Source: an uncultured Porphyromonadaceae bacterium (lineage in GTDB: Bacteria > Bacteroidota > Bacteroidia > Bacteroidales > Muribaculaceae). From it: 14,887 nt of DNA. The position numbers and the translations under genes are program-made. This document shows, one piece after another, positions 8,301 through 14,887 of the stretch. The DNA lies in NCBI GenBank assembly GCA_905212215.1, contig CAJMDR010000019.1, positions 1 through 14,887 on the forward strand, read 5' to 3'. Positions within the stretch are counted from its first letter, which is position 1. The number at the start of each line of letters is the position of its first letter. A model generated the notes under the pieces. That model did no database searches. It was not told the DNA's origin and was given only the letters and a program-made list of their open reading frames with translations.

Positions 8301-8706
8301 TATTCTTCCCGTTGTTTGCGAAACAGCCGGGAAGATTATAACCGGCAATCTCCTTCCATTGAAGGTTTTCCGGACCTTCTCCCCAGTAGTAAAGCTTATT
8401 GTTGTGGTGCCACACAGCTATCTGGGTCATGGCGTCGGGTATCTGCCGCTCATCCGTCTCACGGTTCAGAAAGTCGGTGGAATAAGTCTTCCCCCCTTCT
8501 CCCCATACGCCCACTTTTTCCGGATTGGCGAAACCCAGGGCGCGCAGCTTGTCATAGCTGATGGCATAAACGCCATTGGTCCTGACACCGATTTTCACCC
8601 AGTTCCCGGTAGCGGTCTGTGAGTGTCCAGAGAAAGTTATTGCCCCGGATGCGCTGAATATGATGGCGGTTGCGATGGCCGAGGCCAGTAATCGTAGCTT
8701 TCCCAT
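5386..8706 (-). CDS. Second PorU-like C25 (gingipain-type) cysteine peptidase, putative T9SS sortase paralogue
   Basis: This is a 1106-residue exported protein. A signal peptide occupies about residues 1-22, followed by the PorU-type N-terminal beta region (NWVKIGVRTNGVYAIS at 35-50, LRALGFANPEKVGVWGEGG at 54-72). A C25 caspase-like domain lies at about 395-745 and ends with KFHLLCDPLVRL. The catalytic pair is visible as His629 in YVGHGS and Cys663 in FASCET, 34 residues apart. The C-terminus has Ig-like repeats and a FlgD/CTD-like end (AWDLKNLSGNRVPTGLYKAF). It lacks the Arg/Trp-Asp-Asp and TTTR blocks present in the PorU of this cluster. It probably resembles the proteins called PorU2, but a role in sortase-type processing is inference. 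The ATG overlaps the FAH-like stop by one base (TAATG). By gene order (FAH-like, C25, porV) it sits where I recall PorU in Porphyromonas, so assignment of the two paralogues needs alignment. Confidence 0.85.
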   Translation of the reverse strand: MGKLRLLASAIATAIIFSASGAITFSGHSQTATGNWVKIGVRTNGVYAISYDKLRALGFANPEKVGVWGEGGKTYSTDFLNRETDERQIPDAMTQIAVWHHNNKLYYWGEGPENLQWKEIAGYNLPGCFANNGKNIYTTKGFYFLSDVATPVAMTTTGTATPDKANAAATGYSYFYHEKDITQGMSHSGQTFWGESFLESDKRKQSFAYTAPQATANSSALLNLRFNALSWASSTLDIDLDGQKAGIANFLYREQEYFYVRTNSNTHFNTPAPKESGIVDLTWKAYDVKEAQAYLDYFVLTYVRNLEFGNSENQFAVTAQVGEGKSVKLPSGTEIAAWDITNASMPRIMTVQDGYATTESGYRNLAIFNASKEQPEPEIIGKVDNRDFRAELTAMNPTMVIITTREFEQRARQLADFHNEYDGVKVAVAVIDNIYNNFSSGRPDPMAYRCMLRMLHQLPGSNLNSVLLYGPQLSNVRGEYSEAPRDAIIVYQYPDATYLENCLAYTDIYGMFGDYQKTYISSETMNIAVASLPVVTDAEAARYYDKLVNYYNDDSRAYWMERIGMIADDKNEGTHIEYQERLAAVIAQGNDSTSVFDKLYFGEYGYPGIKEPLYKSFHYGTPLMEYVGHGSPRTIGHDAPLLNSNDMMHLTNRRMGIMTFASCETTLYELGVRGVSEHMVLSTKGGLIGLVGTVRTAFGLDNLAFMQTFNGLLTPLVEQSTGVPPTVGELVRRTKNRLSGSQSKYKFHLLCDPLVRLTLPTMKVSMTKSPEELIPGKTMKFEGRITTPSGTTASNFNGNAVLKWYRPAYRDKTHGKVSKEPNFYIDSVSYESEVAAIQNFTVKDGRFSFDSEIPFGLTEFDGKNIRMTLTAYDATQRIGGTWSGRANVKVAEGGSTPEKDTESPSITMMQAEGCDGQAMLPEEFTLIIKANDNRGIRLDEKAFDSPLIINIDGKQVSPTVADFATMEDGGKQLLIRYPVSGLEKGKHSITAEVTDYYGNRATEEYFFEVGINESMAPVLAETLCRTQATLDLPAETASEVSEGNIVITDALGNMIATVPYKGSTTAWDLKNLSGNRVPTGLYKAFVRYTDRSGRSAVSKGVYVPVM

Positions 8707-9311
8707 TATTTTATATTGTACTCGAGTATGATGTTGGTTGCTAAGTTGTTCTCTCTGTCAAAAATTCCGGCGCGGACATGGGTGTCGACCTTCACCGCTA
8801 CCGGCTTGCCCAGGTAAGGCAGCACAAGGTCTCCGGTGCGGAAGGTGTAGTCCCTGCTGAGGAGGGCGAGACTGTCGCGCCATGTTTTCCCCTCGTTCTC
8901 TGTTGTCCACCTCCGTTTTTCCGACCCTATGCCGTATTCAAGACTTAGAGCCTCGAACTCCTCAGGGGTGAACGGAAGCATTGTGCCCCTTGCCACATTG
9001 AAATCGAAACTCACAGCCCTTGTATAAGGCAGACCGAGTTTGCGGCAAGCCGTAAGTTCCGTCATGTCCACAAGCATGGCAGCGGCACCCATTTTCTCCA
9101 CATAACGGTGCACGAACCGAGGTGCTATCTTCCTGCCTGTATTCTGAAGCTGCAACGCAGCGCAGGGAAAGAGCAGGTACTCATGTTCCTCATGGGGGAG
9201 GAACTGCGGTTTCCCTCCCGTCAGCAAAGAGGCATCGGTCAGTGCGAACGGTATTGCTTCGTGTTGCTTCCCCGAAGCGTCCGTAACATCGGACAGGACA
9301 AGAATTTTCAT
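8706..9311 (-). CDS. Small protein resembling the fumarylacetoacetate-hydrolase (FAH) family, inside the T9SS cluster
   Basis: This is a 201-residue soluble protein without signal peptide or membrane segment. The resemblance to FAH-fold proteins is weak and rests on the KPQFLPHE opening at about 34-41, a KIAPRFVHRYVEKMG block, RAVSFDFNVARG around 116-127, and the closing GDLVLPYL/VKVDTHVRAGIF/NIILEYNI strands. I cannot find the metal-binding Glu-X-Glu...Asp set of active FAH enzymes, so it may not be catalytic. From memory, P. gingivalis annotates an FAH-family protein directly upstream of porU (PG0025-PG0026), which supports both the name and a conserved link to the T9SS; that link is recollection, not shown here. 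It is 14 bases after porU, and its TAA overlaps the next ATG, so it is surely in the same operon. Confidence 0.65.
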   Translation of the reverse strand: MKILVLSDVTDASGKQHEAIPFALTDASLLTGGKPQFLPHEEHEYLLFPCAALQLQNTGRKIAPRFVHRYVEKMGAAAMLVDMTELTACRKLGLPYTRAVSFDFNVARGTMLPFTPEEFEALSLEYGIGSEKRRWTTENEGKTWRDSLALLSRDYTFRTGDLVLPYLGKPVAVKVDTHVRAGIFDRENNLATNIILEYNIK

Positions 9312-9325
9312 CGCTGCAAGGATGA

Positions 9326-12300
9326 TTATCTGGCAGTGACGGCCAGTTTGCGTGTCTTGGATACCGATATGCCTTCCGCTGTCTTCACTGTGGCACGATA
9401 GAGGTAAATACCGCGGGGCACTCTTCTGCCGCTGCCGTCGTTGAGGTCCCAGGTAACCTGAGCGCCTTCCAAAAGTCCTGACTTACCGGCTATCCGCTGG
9501 CTCCATATCTTGCGGCCGGAAAGGTCGAAGACATCCACCGTGCAGTCTGTGGCCTCGGAAAGACGGTCATGGAGCAGGATGAAGGTGACCGATGTGGTGG
9601 CAGGATTGCAGTTGGTGGAGACATCGTAGAGGATAGGCTTGCCACTTACCGTAACGGCGAAGTCAAGGGACTTGGTGCTTACGTTGCCGTGTATGTCGCT
9701 TACGGTGAAGGTCATGGTGTGGCGTCCCGGTTCAAGGTCTGAAAGAGGATAGGCCACGGAACCTGAGTTCTCGTCATCAACGTCAGGCTTATAATAATCG
9801 AGAAGATTATTGTAATATGTCTTGCCATCGATGCAGATGTTCATCTCATTGCCGATGCCTGCTTTCGACTGATTGATGCCGCTGGGATCGGTGAACGATG
9901 CGAAGAAGATCGGATTCGGACTTACCTGGCTGCCGGACTTGAACTGATAGCTGTTGAGACCGATACCGGTAATCTCCGGGCCTTCGGTGTCCGTTATGTT
10001 CTCTTCCTGACCATAGACTATCAGCTTGTCGGTGTAGCCGTTGGCCTCGTCGCCATCTTCTGAGTATGCATAAAGCGTCATCAGGGCCGGCGAGAAGTTG
10101 TTCTCTATGGCAGTGGGAACCGGCACGACGGTTTCCCAACGGCCTGAAGTTACTTTTATCACGCCGTCGTAGAGGCGGGTGGTACGGTTGTTATATACCT
10201 CCTGAGTCTCTGTGAGTGGGTCTTTAGTCTCTATGGCTCGTTCCGCATCGAAGAGGGTGAGATACAGTGTGCCGTTGAAGTTCTTGGCTATGTTGTTGCC
10301 TTTCTTTATTATGCCCGATACTTTCATGCGGCTGCCTCCCTTTATTACAGGTACATCTGAATCGGATACCGTGTCAAGACTTATGTCGCCAAGTTTTTCT
10401 ACTTCCACATTCAGAGTAGCCCACGGCATACGCATTGCCGGGTCGCCCATTATCTGGAAGAAAAGACGGTCGGTGACTCCTGCGTCTGATGTGTTCTTGG
10501 CTCTCTTTACTATGTCGCCCAACGTACGCGGCTTTCCTTTTTCATCTTTGCTAAGCGCGTACATTGCAAGCGGATTGGTTATTTTATTGTTGTTGGCGAT
10601 AGAAACAGAACGGGTGGTGGTAATGGCGGCGATGGAACCGGATTCCGGGTGTGACCATAAAATCTCTCCGCCTGAGATGGCATCGTCATCCCAACGGCTG
10701 AACTGGCATGTCGCCGTCATGAAAATAGGCCACAACCGGTTGCTCATGTTGCAGATGTCGGTATAGTTGAAGAAATTCTCGTGGGTCCATTCCCTTGTAT
10801 TGGCATGGCCTATGTACCATACCAGTCCTGTGCCCTGATCGTAGGCACGCATCATCTGTTGCTTGGCTGCCGGATACTCTATACCGGTACTGTTGGTTAC
10901 CGGAGTCTCACCCCCAAGGAAGATGCGCTCTATGTGGAACGGCTTGCCGCCGTTGTTCATCATGCGTGTATATGATTCTATCGACTGATCTAAATGGTCA
11001 TGGGCATCGCCGTTGTCTGCTATCATAAGTACATGGTTTCTCCAGTTGCCGTATTCCGGACTTTCGACGTATTTCAGCAGCTTGTCTACCATCTGAGTTG
11101 CATGGCTCTGGCTGGTGAACGGCATACGGCCTACCGCGATGTTGTTGTATGCTTTGGCAAGGTCTATGGTGACTCTGTTGTCATTCAGCATGACGATGTA
11201 GTCGTCGGTGAGGTAGGATTGGCTTTCAGTATGTAGGCCTGAAGACGTGGAGCTTGCAAGAGATTCACCTTCCACCTGATAGGCAGGTATAGTGGGATAA
11301 TTACGCGATTTCGCGGCATCGGTTATGCCGCGGTGGTCATAAGTGGCTCTGCCTAAGAGAAGGACATATTTCAGCTTCTCAGGGTTACGGTCATACCACA
11401 TCTTCAACGCCTTGCGGAAAGCGGTGGGGTCGAGAGAACCGGAGGAGAACTCATTGTACAGCGCTTCCGGAGTGACGATGTATATGTCCATGTTGTCACG
11501 GTCGCTGTGCATCTGTGCTATCCTCTTGGCATGGCTGAGGTACTCCTTAGGGCTGATGATGACCATATCCGGAGTCTCAACACTGTGTATGTCCTGGTTC
11601 TGCACCATCGTGGACTCCATCTTCGGGGTGAGTTTTACCTGATCCGGTTCAAAGGCTATGTATTCACGGTATTCATAAGATGGTGGCGAGAATAATGCCT
11701 TATCTCCCTCAAGCTTGTAGATGACTTTTATCGGTTTTGCCGGGTCGGTGACATCCCAGATTTCGGTCGTGGAACTGCATCCTGCGATTTCATATACACA
11801 CGGCATGTTGTAGGAACTCCTGGAGTAGAAACTCAGAAGACCATCGTCAAGCTTGAGGTTGCGTTCATAAGCTACGGCAATAGAGCCTAAGCGTGCAAAG
11901 TTCACAACACCGTCCACGGAATACTCGACTCCTACTGTAAGGTCTTCATCTTTTGTCGTTACGGAATTGTCCACGTAGCGGTATTCAATAAATCGTTCAT
12001 CACCGGAAATAAGGTTAAGCTTGCCGCTCTGTGGCAGTTTGGTGCCGTTGGCGGAAATATAGAACTTGGAGTTGTTCGGTGAAGCAGCGCCGAAACCTAC
12101 CCTTACTTTTACATCCTCGCTGGCAAGGCCCGGAAGTTTGAACTTAAATTCCTGATTGCGTTGTTGAGTAAAGTCCTCGCCCAACATCCATGCTCCCGAT
12201 TTAAAAGGCGCTGCAAGATCTTTTTCATGCAGAAGTCTTGCGGTGAAGGTGGTTGTGCGCTCGCTGATGGTGGAATCCGGAGTGCATACCTGTTCCGGCA

Positions 12301-12763
12301 TGGTGTAAGCGTCAGCCTCATTGTCCGACAGGAAATAATAGCTATGAGCCGAGTAGTTGTTCTGTACCGCCATGAAGGGAACGAGGCTCGTATAAGAGGT
12401 CATTGGTCCCCAGGTAACGGTACTTGTACCGTAGAACACTATTCCTTTTTCGGTGCGGATGACAGGCTGCATGGGGAGGTCGTCGATATATTTGTTGGTA
12501 TTCAGCAGCATCGACATCTTTTGGCCGCCATAGCCATAGACGTTGACTTTCTCCGGATTGGAGAATCCCCATGCTTTCAATTGGGCCGTAGTGATGAGCT
12601 GCATGCCTGTCTCCGATACTTCTATGCGGCGCCAACGCCCTTTCGCCAGCCGGGAATTCGTGGCATAATGCTCCAGCGGCAACGCTTCCATGCCGAGGAT
12701 ACACATTAACATCAGCGCCGCCGTAAGCAGTGGTCGTTTCGTGATGTAAAGAGACAGTTTCAT
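9326..12763 (-). CDS. porU: Type IX secretion system sortase PorU (C25 cysteine peptidase)
   Basis: PorU sits on the cell surface with PorV, cuts off the C-terminal domain of T9SS cargo and links the protein to A-LPS. The 1145-residue precursor (P. gingivalis PorU: about 1158) has a signal peptide at about 1-27. PorU-type N-terminal domains follow (WRRIEVSETGMQLITTAQL at 44-62, WGFSNPEKVNVYGYGG at 65-80). The C25 catalytic domain spans about 400-780. The catalytic pair is His653 (VWYIGHANTREW) and Cys686 (MTATCQFSRWDD), 33 residues apart, the same spacing I recall for His657/Cys690 of PorU. The blocks SGGEILW and ITTTRSV and the domain end IMGDPAMRMPW are also PorU-like. The C-terminus is a FlgD/CTD-type Ig domain (VDVFDLSGRKIW, RRVPRGIYLYR). 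It lies 119 bases downstream of the lysozyme gene; no clear promoter box was found in that gap. Confidence 0.87.
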   Translation of the reverse strand: MKLSLYITKRPLLTAALMLMCILGMEALPLEHYATNSRLAKGRWRRIEVSETGMQLITTAQLKAWGFSNPEKVNVYGYGGQKMSMLLNTNKYIDDLPMQPVIRTEKGIVFYGTSTVTWGPMTSYTSLVPFMAVQNNYSAHSYYFLSDNEADAYTMPEQVCTPDSTISERTTTFTARLLHEKDLAAPFKSGAWMLGEDFTQQRNQEFKFKLPGLASEDVKVRVGFGAASPNNSKFYISANGTKLPQSGKLNLISGDERFIEYRYVDNSVTTKDEDLTVGVEYSVDGVVNFARLGSIAVAYERNLKLDDGLLSFYSRSSYNMPCVYEIAGCSSTTEIWDVTDPAKPIKVIYKLEGDKALFSPPSYEYREYIAFEPDQVKLTPKMESTMVQNQDIHSVETPDMVIISPKEYLSHAKRIAQMHSDRDNMDIYIVTPEALYNEFSSGSLDPTAFRKALKMWYDRNPEKLKYVLLLGRATYDHRGITDAAKSRNYPTIPAYQVEGESLASSTSSGLHTESQSYLTDDYIVMLNDNRVTIDLAKAYNNIAVGRMPFTSQSHATQMVDKLLKYVESPEYGNWRNHVLMIADNGDAHDHLDQSIESYTRMMNNGGKPFHIERIFLGGETPVTNSTGIEYPAAKQQMMRAYDQGTGLVWYIGHANTREWTHENFFNYTDICNMSNRLWPIFMTATCQFSRWDDDAISGGEILWSHPESGSIAAITTTRSVSIANNNKITNPLAMYALSKDEKGKPRTLGDIVKRAKNTSDAGVTDRLFFQIMGDPAMRMPWATLNVEVEKLGDISLDTVSDSDVPVIKGGSRMKVSGIIKKGNNIAKNFNGTLYLTLFDAERAIETKDPLTETQEVYNNRTTRLYDGVIKVTSGRWETVVPVPTAIENNFSPALMTLYAYSEDGDEANGYTDKLIVYGQEENITDTEGPEITGIGLNSYQFKSGSQVSPNPIFFASFTDPSGINQSKAGIGNEMNICIDGKTYYNNLLDYYKPDVDDENSGSVAYPLSDLEPGRHTMTFTVSDIHGNVSTKSLDFAVTVSGKPILYDVSTNCNPATTSVTFILLHDRLSEATDCTVDVFDLSGRKIWSQRIAGKSGLLEGAQVTWDLNDGSGRRVPRGIYLYRATVKTAEGISVSKTRKLAVTAR

Positions 12764-12882
12764 ATATCGAGGTTTTGAGGTTTTATCTTTATCAGGAGTC
12801 CGAAGGAAAAATCCTGTTGCCCGGCCTCTTGTTTATTGCTGTAAATCAGACTGATAGTGCTTCTGCAAGTAGAGAGTCTGCC

Positions 12883-13677
12883 TTACTTGTTAACGTTTCC
12901 GGAAGCATGGTTATTGCCTTGCTCCCTATCGGCGATGGGCGACCGGTAACGGCTGAGATGGTCGTACCATTCCTGGCGGCTACCGTTGAAGGCATTCAGG
13001 TCTACATCGCCATTTATTCCCTTTACCCTTCCGCGGTGGTTGTATTGCCAGAACATCCAGTCGGTGGAGATGGGAGGGTTGGAGAATGAACATATCCACA
13101 ACTGTTGGCCGGGAAAATTGTCAGCCACATACTTGTAGTAGCCGTCGCGGTTGCTGTAGATCGTCACGCGATAACCCTTCATGTTCAGATACTCTAACAT
13201 AGCTCCGAGTCTGTCGGCTATCACCGTCATGTCTGTCCCCTCGGGATTTCCCGGCTGCTCGACATCGATTACAAGACCTAAGTCGAGCGGCCTTGCGCCG
13301 ACCCTTTTCAGCAGGTTCAATGCCTGAGGAACACCATCCACATCGAAGCGGAAGAAGTGGTAGGCACCCACCTTCATTCCGGCGGCGGTGGCTTTGTCGT
13401 AGTTCAGCGCGAAGTTAGGGTCTCCGTACTGGTCTCCTTCCGAAGCCTTGATGAACGCGAAGTCGATGCCGTCGGCCTTTGCCGCCTCCAGGTTCATCAT
13501 GCCGTTATGCGCCGAGATGTCGATACCCCTTACAGGATATCGTGTCTCGTCAACGTATGGCGGGGTCTCCAGATAGCTCTTTCCGGCGTAATAGCCGGCA
13601 TAGACCAGTAACAGGGCTACGAAAACAAAGTCCACAACCATTACGGCTGTGCGTCTGCGCAAGGTACGGCGAATCAT
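12883..13677 (-). CDS. Membrane-anchored GH25 (lysozyme/muramidase) family protein
   Basis: GH25 enzymes cleave the MurNAc-GlcNAc bond of peptidoglycan. From the ATG at 13675-13677 the protein has 264 residues: a short basic N-terminus (MIRRTLRRR), one membrane helix at about 11-32, a linker, then the GH25 barrel. The barrel begins RGIDISAHNG (catalytic-site Asp53) and has LVIDVEQPGN with the Asp138/Glu140 pair. TIYSNRDGYY follows, and WQYNHRGRVKGINGDVDLN is the usual end. An in-frame GTG at 13711-13713 would add 12 residues, but it lies only four bases from the promoter -7 box at 13718-13725, so the ATG is preferred. The C-terminal tail is polar. It is probably periplasmic, tethered to the inner membrane, and acts in wall remodelling; the sequence does not link it directly to secretion. 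Confidence 0.88.
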   Translation of the reverse strand: MIRRTLRRRTAVMVVDFVFVALLLVYAGYYAGKSYLETPPYVDETRYPVRGIDISAHNGMMNLEAAKADGIDFAFIKASEGDQYGDPNFALNYDKATAAGMKVGAYHFFRFDVDGVPQALNLLKRVGARPLDLGLVIDVEQPGNPEGTDMTVIADRLGAMLEYLNMKGYRVTIYSNRDGYYKYVADNFPGQQLWICSFSNPPISTDWMFWQYNHRGRVKGINGDVDLNAFNGSRQEWYDHLSRYRSPIADREQGNNHASGNVNK

Positions 13678-13717
13678 CGCCCGGACTATATTTCGTTCCC
13701 CTATCTGTGTCACTTTG

Positions 13718-13725
13718 CAAAGTTA
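13718..13725 (-). promoter_or_regulatory. Predicted -7 promoter box upstream of the GH25 gene
   Basis: The - strand reads TAACTTTG at 13718-13725, an exact match to the Bacteroidota TAnnTTTG box. A possible TTG-containing -33 element lies a little over 20 bases upstream, within AGTTGTGTATG, so the -33 match is weaker. The box overlaps a perfect 12-bp palindrome, ACTTTGCAAAGT (13712-13723), which might be an operator or chance. Transcription would begin at about 13708-13712 and leave a leader of roughly 35 bases before the preferred ATG. Confidence 0.6.
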
Positions 13726-13812
13726 CGAAATTTCCGCGACATACACAACTAAAAAATGCACCCCTCCCAAAATAAAAATCAAAAATGCCCTTTTCCTTTG
13801 TTCGCTTCTGTT

Positions 13813-14887
13813 TTATGTCCTTTTGTTTCGATGTTGCTCTTGTCCTTGTGCCGCGTTTATCCCAGGACAAGAGACTTGCTTCTTGTGTGGTGAAGCCCCA
13901 TCCGCCCATCCACTCTCTCCTCCCCGCAAGGAAAGCACGTCAAGGCCTGTAGGCGTCTGGAAGAGGTGGAGTCCGAACTTGTGGACAACGGCATAGACAT
14001 GGTCGAAGATATTCGACTGGATATGCTCGAAGTCCTTCCATTTTGTGCTCCGGGTAAAGAAATAAAGCTGTAGCGGCAATCCCGACTGTGTCGGTTCCAT
14101 CTGGCGCACCATGAGCAGCATATCGGGGTTGACATCGTGGTGATGTGCCAGATAATGCTCCAGATACCTGCGCAGAAGATTCAGGTTGACCTGATGCCGT
14201 GCTTTCTCCACACTGATACCTTCCAGCCATCCCGACTGCTTGAGTTCGTCTATCTCTTCTTTCTCCAGAAAGCGGATGCTGTTGAGGTCGATGTAGATGC
14301 AGCGTTCCACCCGTCGCCCTCCCAAGTCGCGCATCGGCTGGTAGTTGCGGAATGAATCTGTAATCATGGCGTATGGCGGAATGGTGGAGATGGAATTGTC
14401 CCAGTTTCGGATTTTCACTGTGGTGAGCGATATGTCCTCCACCTCGCCGTTGGCGTTGTATTTGTCCACTATCACCCAGTCGCCGCGGTGTAGCATCTTG
14501 TTCGCCGAGAGCTGAACACTCGCCACAAGACCGAGGATAGTGTCCTTGAACACCAGCATCAGCACTGCCGCCGAAGCGCCGAGGGTGGTGAGAATGACGA
14601 TAGGCTCGCGTCCGATAAGTATGCTTATGCCCACTATTATTCCCGCTCCTATAGCAATGAGCTTCAGCATCTGGAAGATGCCTTTTATGGCATAGCTCTT
14701 GGTATTATCGCGGTGTCGGAAGCCAATATACAGGTTGTTGAGGAAGATGATGAGAATATATATCGCCGCCCATAGGATATAGAGCGACGTAAGAGTCTTT
14801 ATCCACGCTATCGTGCTGCCGTCTCTGGCGGTGAAGAAGCCCGGAAGCATCCAGTTTACCACCAATGCGGGCGCCAACTGAGCGACG
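13813..14887 (-). CDS. YbdG/MscS-family mechanosensitive ion channel (5' end outside the window)
   Basis: This is an inner-membrane channel that opens on membrane tension during hypo-osmotic shock. The frame is open to the window edge, so the TTG at 14875-14877 is probably internal and the true start lies upstream. Numbered from that TTG, there are three hydrophobic helices at about 28-50, 68-88 and 92-118. The last is the pore-lining, Gly/Ala-rich type (TLGASAAVLMLVFKDTILGL). The MscS beta domain follows (RGDWVIVDKYNANGEVEDIS, TTVKIRNWDNSISTIPPYA). FRNY and GGRRVERCIYIDLNSIRFL identify the YbdG subgroup rather than classical MscS. Homologues usually end soon after the FGLHLFQTPTG block (301-311). 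Here about 38 residues of low-complexity sequence follow, and their DNA holds an inverted repeat, so the tail may be a late readthrough. Confidence 0.9.
   Translation of the reverse strand, partial: VAQLAPALVVNWMLPGFFTARDGSTIAWIKTLTSLYILWAAIYILIIFLNNLYIGFRHRDNTKSYAIKGIFQMLKLIAIGAGIIVGISILIGREPIVILTTLGASAAVLMLVFKDTILGLVASVQLSANKMLHRGDWVIVDKYNANGEVEDISLTTVKIRNWDNSISTIPPYAMITDSFRNYQPMRDLGGRRVERCIYIDLNSIRFLEKEEIDELKQSGWLEGISVEKARHQVNLNLLRRYLEHYLAHHHDVNPDMLLMVRQMEPTQSGLPLQLYFFTRSTKWKDFEHIQSNIFDHVYAVVHKFGLHLFQTPTGLDVLSLRGGESGWADGASPHKKQVSCPGINAAQGQEQHRNKRT
13837..13873 (-). repeat. Perfect 10-bp inverted repeat inside the end of the channel gene
   Basis: CTCTTGTCCT at 13837-13846 and AGGACAAGAG at 13864-13873 are perfect reverse complements around a 17-base spacer. 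They can form a stem-loop in the transcript just before the channel stop codon at 13813. The U-rich stretch on the - strand comes only about 45 bases later (13770-13796), too far for a standard intrinsic terminator. It could be a factor-binding site, a 3'-end structure, or chance. Confidence 0.45.

Noticed and set aside
8146..8622. 158-codon + strand open frame
   Set aside because: It lies fully inside the well-supported second C25 peptidase gene on the opposite strand and shows no domain, so it is a shadow of that coding sequence.
12161..12709. 182-codon + strand open frame
   Set aside because: It is antisense to the signal-peptide and N-terminal region of porU and its composition is not protein-like.
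5386..12763. Reading the C25 proteins as gingipain virulence proteases
   Set aside because: The domain architecture and linkage with porV fit secretion-system sortases; gingipain propeptide and Arg/Lys-specific features are not evident.
12764..12882. Promoter or terminator between the GH25 gene and porU
   Set aside because: Only a 6-bp stem (CAGACT/AGTCTG) with a 22-base loop and no TAnnTTTG box are present, which is too weak to call.
13678..13713. GTG-initiated N-terminal extension of the GH25 protein
   Set aside because: It starts four bases from an exact -7 promoter box, so it is unlikely to be in the message.
13550..13909. 119-codon - strand frame spanning the channel/GH25 gap
   Set aside because: It overlaps the ends of two recognised genes in another frame and has no domain; the promoter box inside it also argues against coding.
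1..14887. CRISPR array, tRNA/rRNA genes, insertion sequences, prophage
   Set aside because: No regularly spaced repeats, tRNA-like cloverleaf, transposase or phage gene was recognised by reading both strands.

Overview
The window looks like a chromosomal segment of a member of the Bacteroidales (Bacteroidota). The evidence is a type IX secretion (T9SS) gene cluster built around porU and porV, promoter-like boxes of the Bacteroidota TAnnTTTG type, few Shine-Dalgarno sites, and family-typical versions of QueF, IspF and a YbdG-like channel. A gut or oral lineage such as Muribaculaceae, Porphyromonadaceae or Prevotellaceae is my guess; the sequence alone does not settle it. No rRNA, tRNA, IS element, CRISPR array or phage module is visible.

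Layout. At the left, on the + strand, the tail of an unidentified lysine-rich protein (1-108) overlaps by one base an HAD-family phosphatase (108-740). Facing it on the - strand are a 62-residue two-helix membrane protein (751-939) with its own promoter-like boxes, and a degraded AraC-type regulator remnant (998-1273). Everything further right is on the - strand and is read from right to left. It starts with a YbdG/MscS-type mechanosensitive channel cut by the window edge (13813-14887). Next comes a membrane-anchored GH25 lysozyme-like protein (12883-13677). Then follow PorU (9326-12763), a short protein resembling the fumarylacetoacetate-hydrolase family (8706-9311), a second PorU-like C25 peptidase (5386-8706), PorV (4037-5263), IspF (3538-4023) and the preQ0/preQ1 genes queF, queC, queD, queE (1371-3474). 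A GC-rich hairpin follows queE.

How the genes work together. PorU and PorV belong to the outer-membrane attachment complex of the T9SS: PorV shuttles cargo and PorU removes the C-terminal signal and attaches the protein to the surface. The cluster is unusual in carrying two divergent C25 peptidases, both with a His-Cys pair and both ending in an immunoglobulin-like domain, on either side of a small FAH-like protein. IspF belongs to the MEP isoprenoid pathway. QueD, QueE, QueC and QueF take dihydroneopterin triphosphate to preQ1 for queuosine in tRNA. FolE, which makes that substrate, is not in the window. Small gaps or one-base overlaps join porU/FAH-like/second C25 gene, porV/ispF and queF/queC/queD/queE, so several polycistronic messages or one long one are likely.

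Most interesting points: the paired C25 peptidases with the FAH-like gene between them, the 14-bp hairpin between the second C25 gene and porV, the odd channel tail with a perfect 10-bp inverted repeat, and the promoter evidence that moves the lysozyme start downstream.
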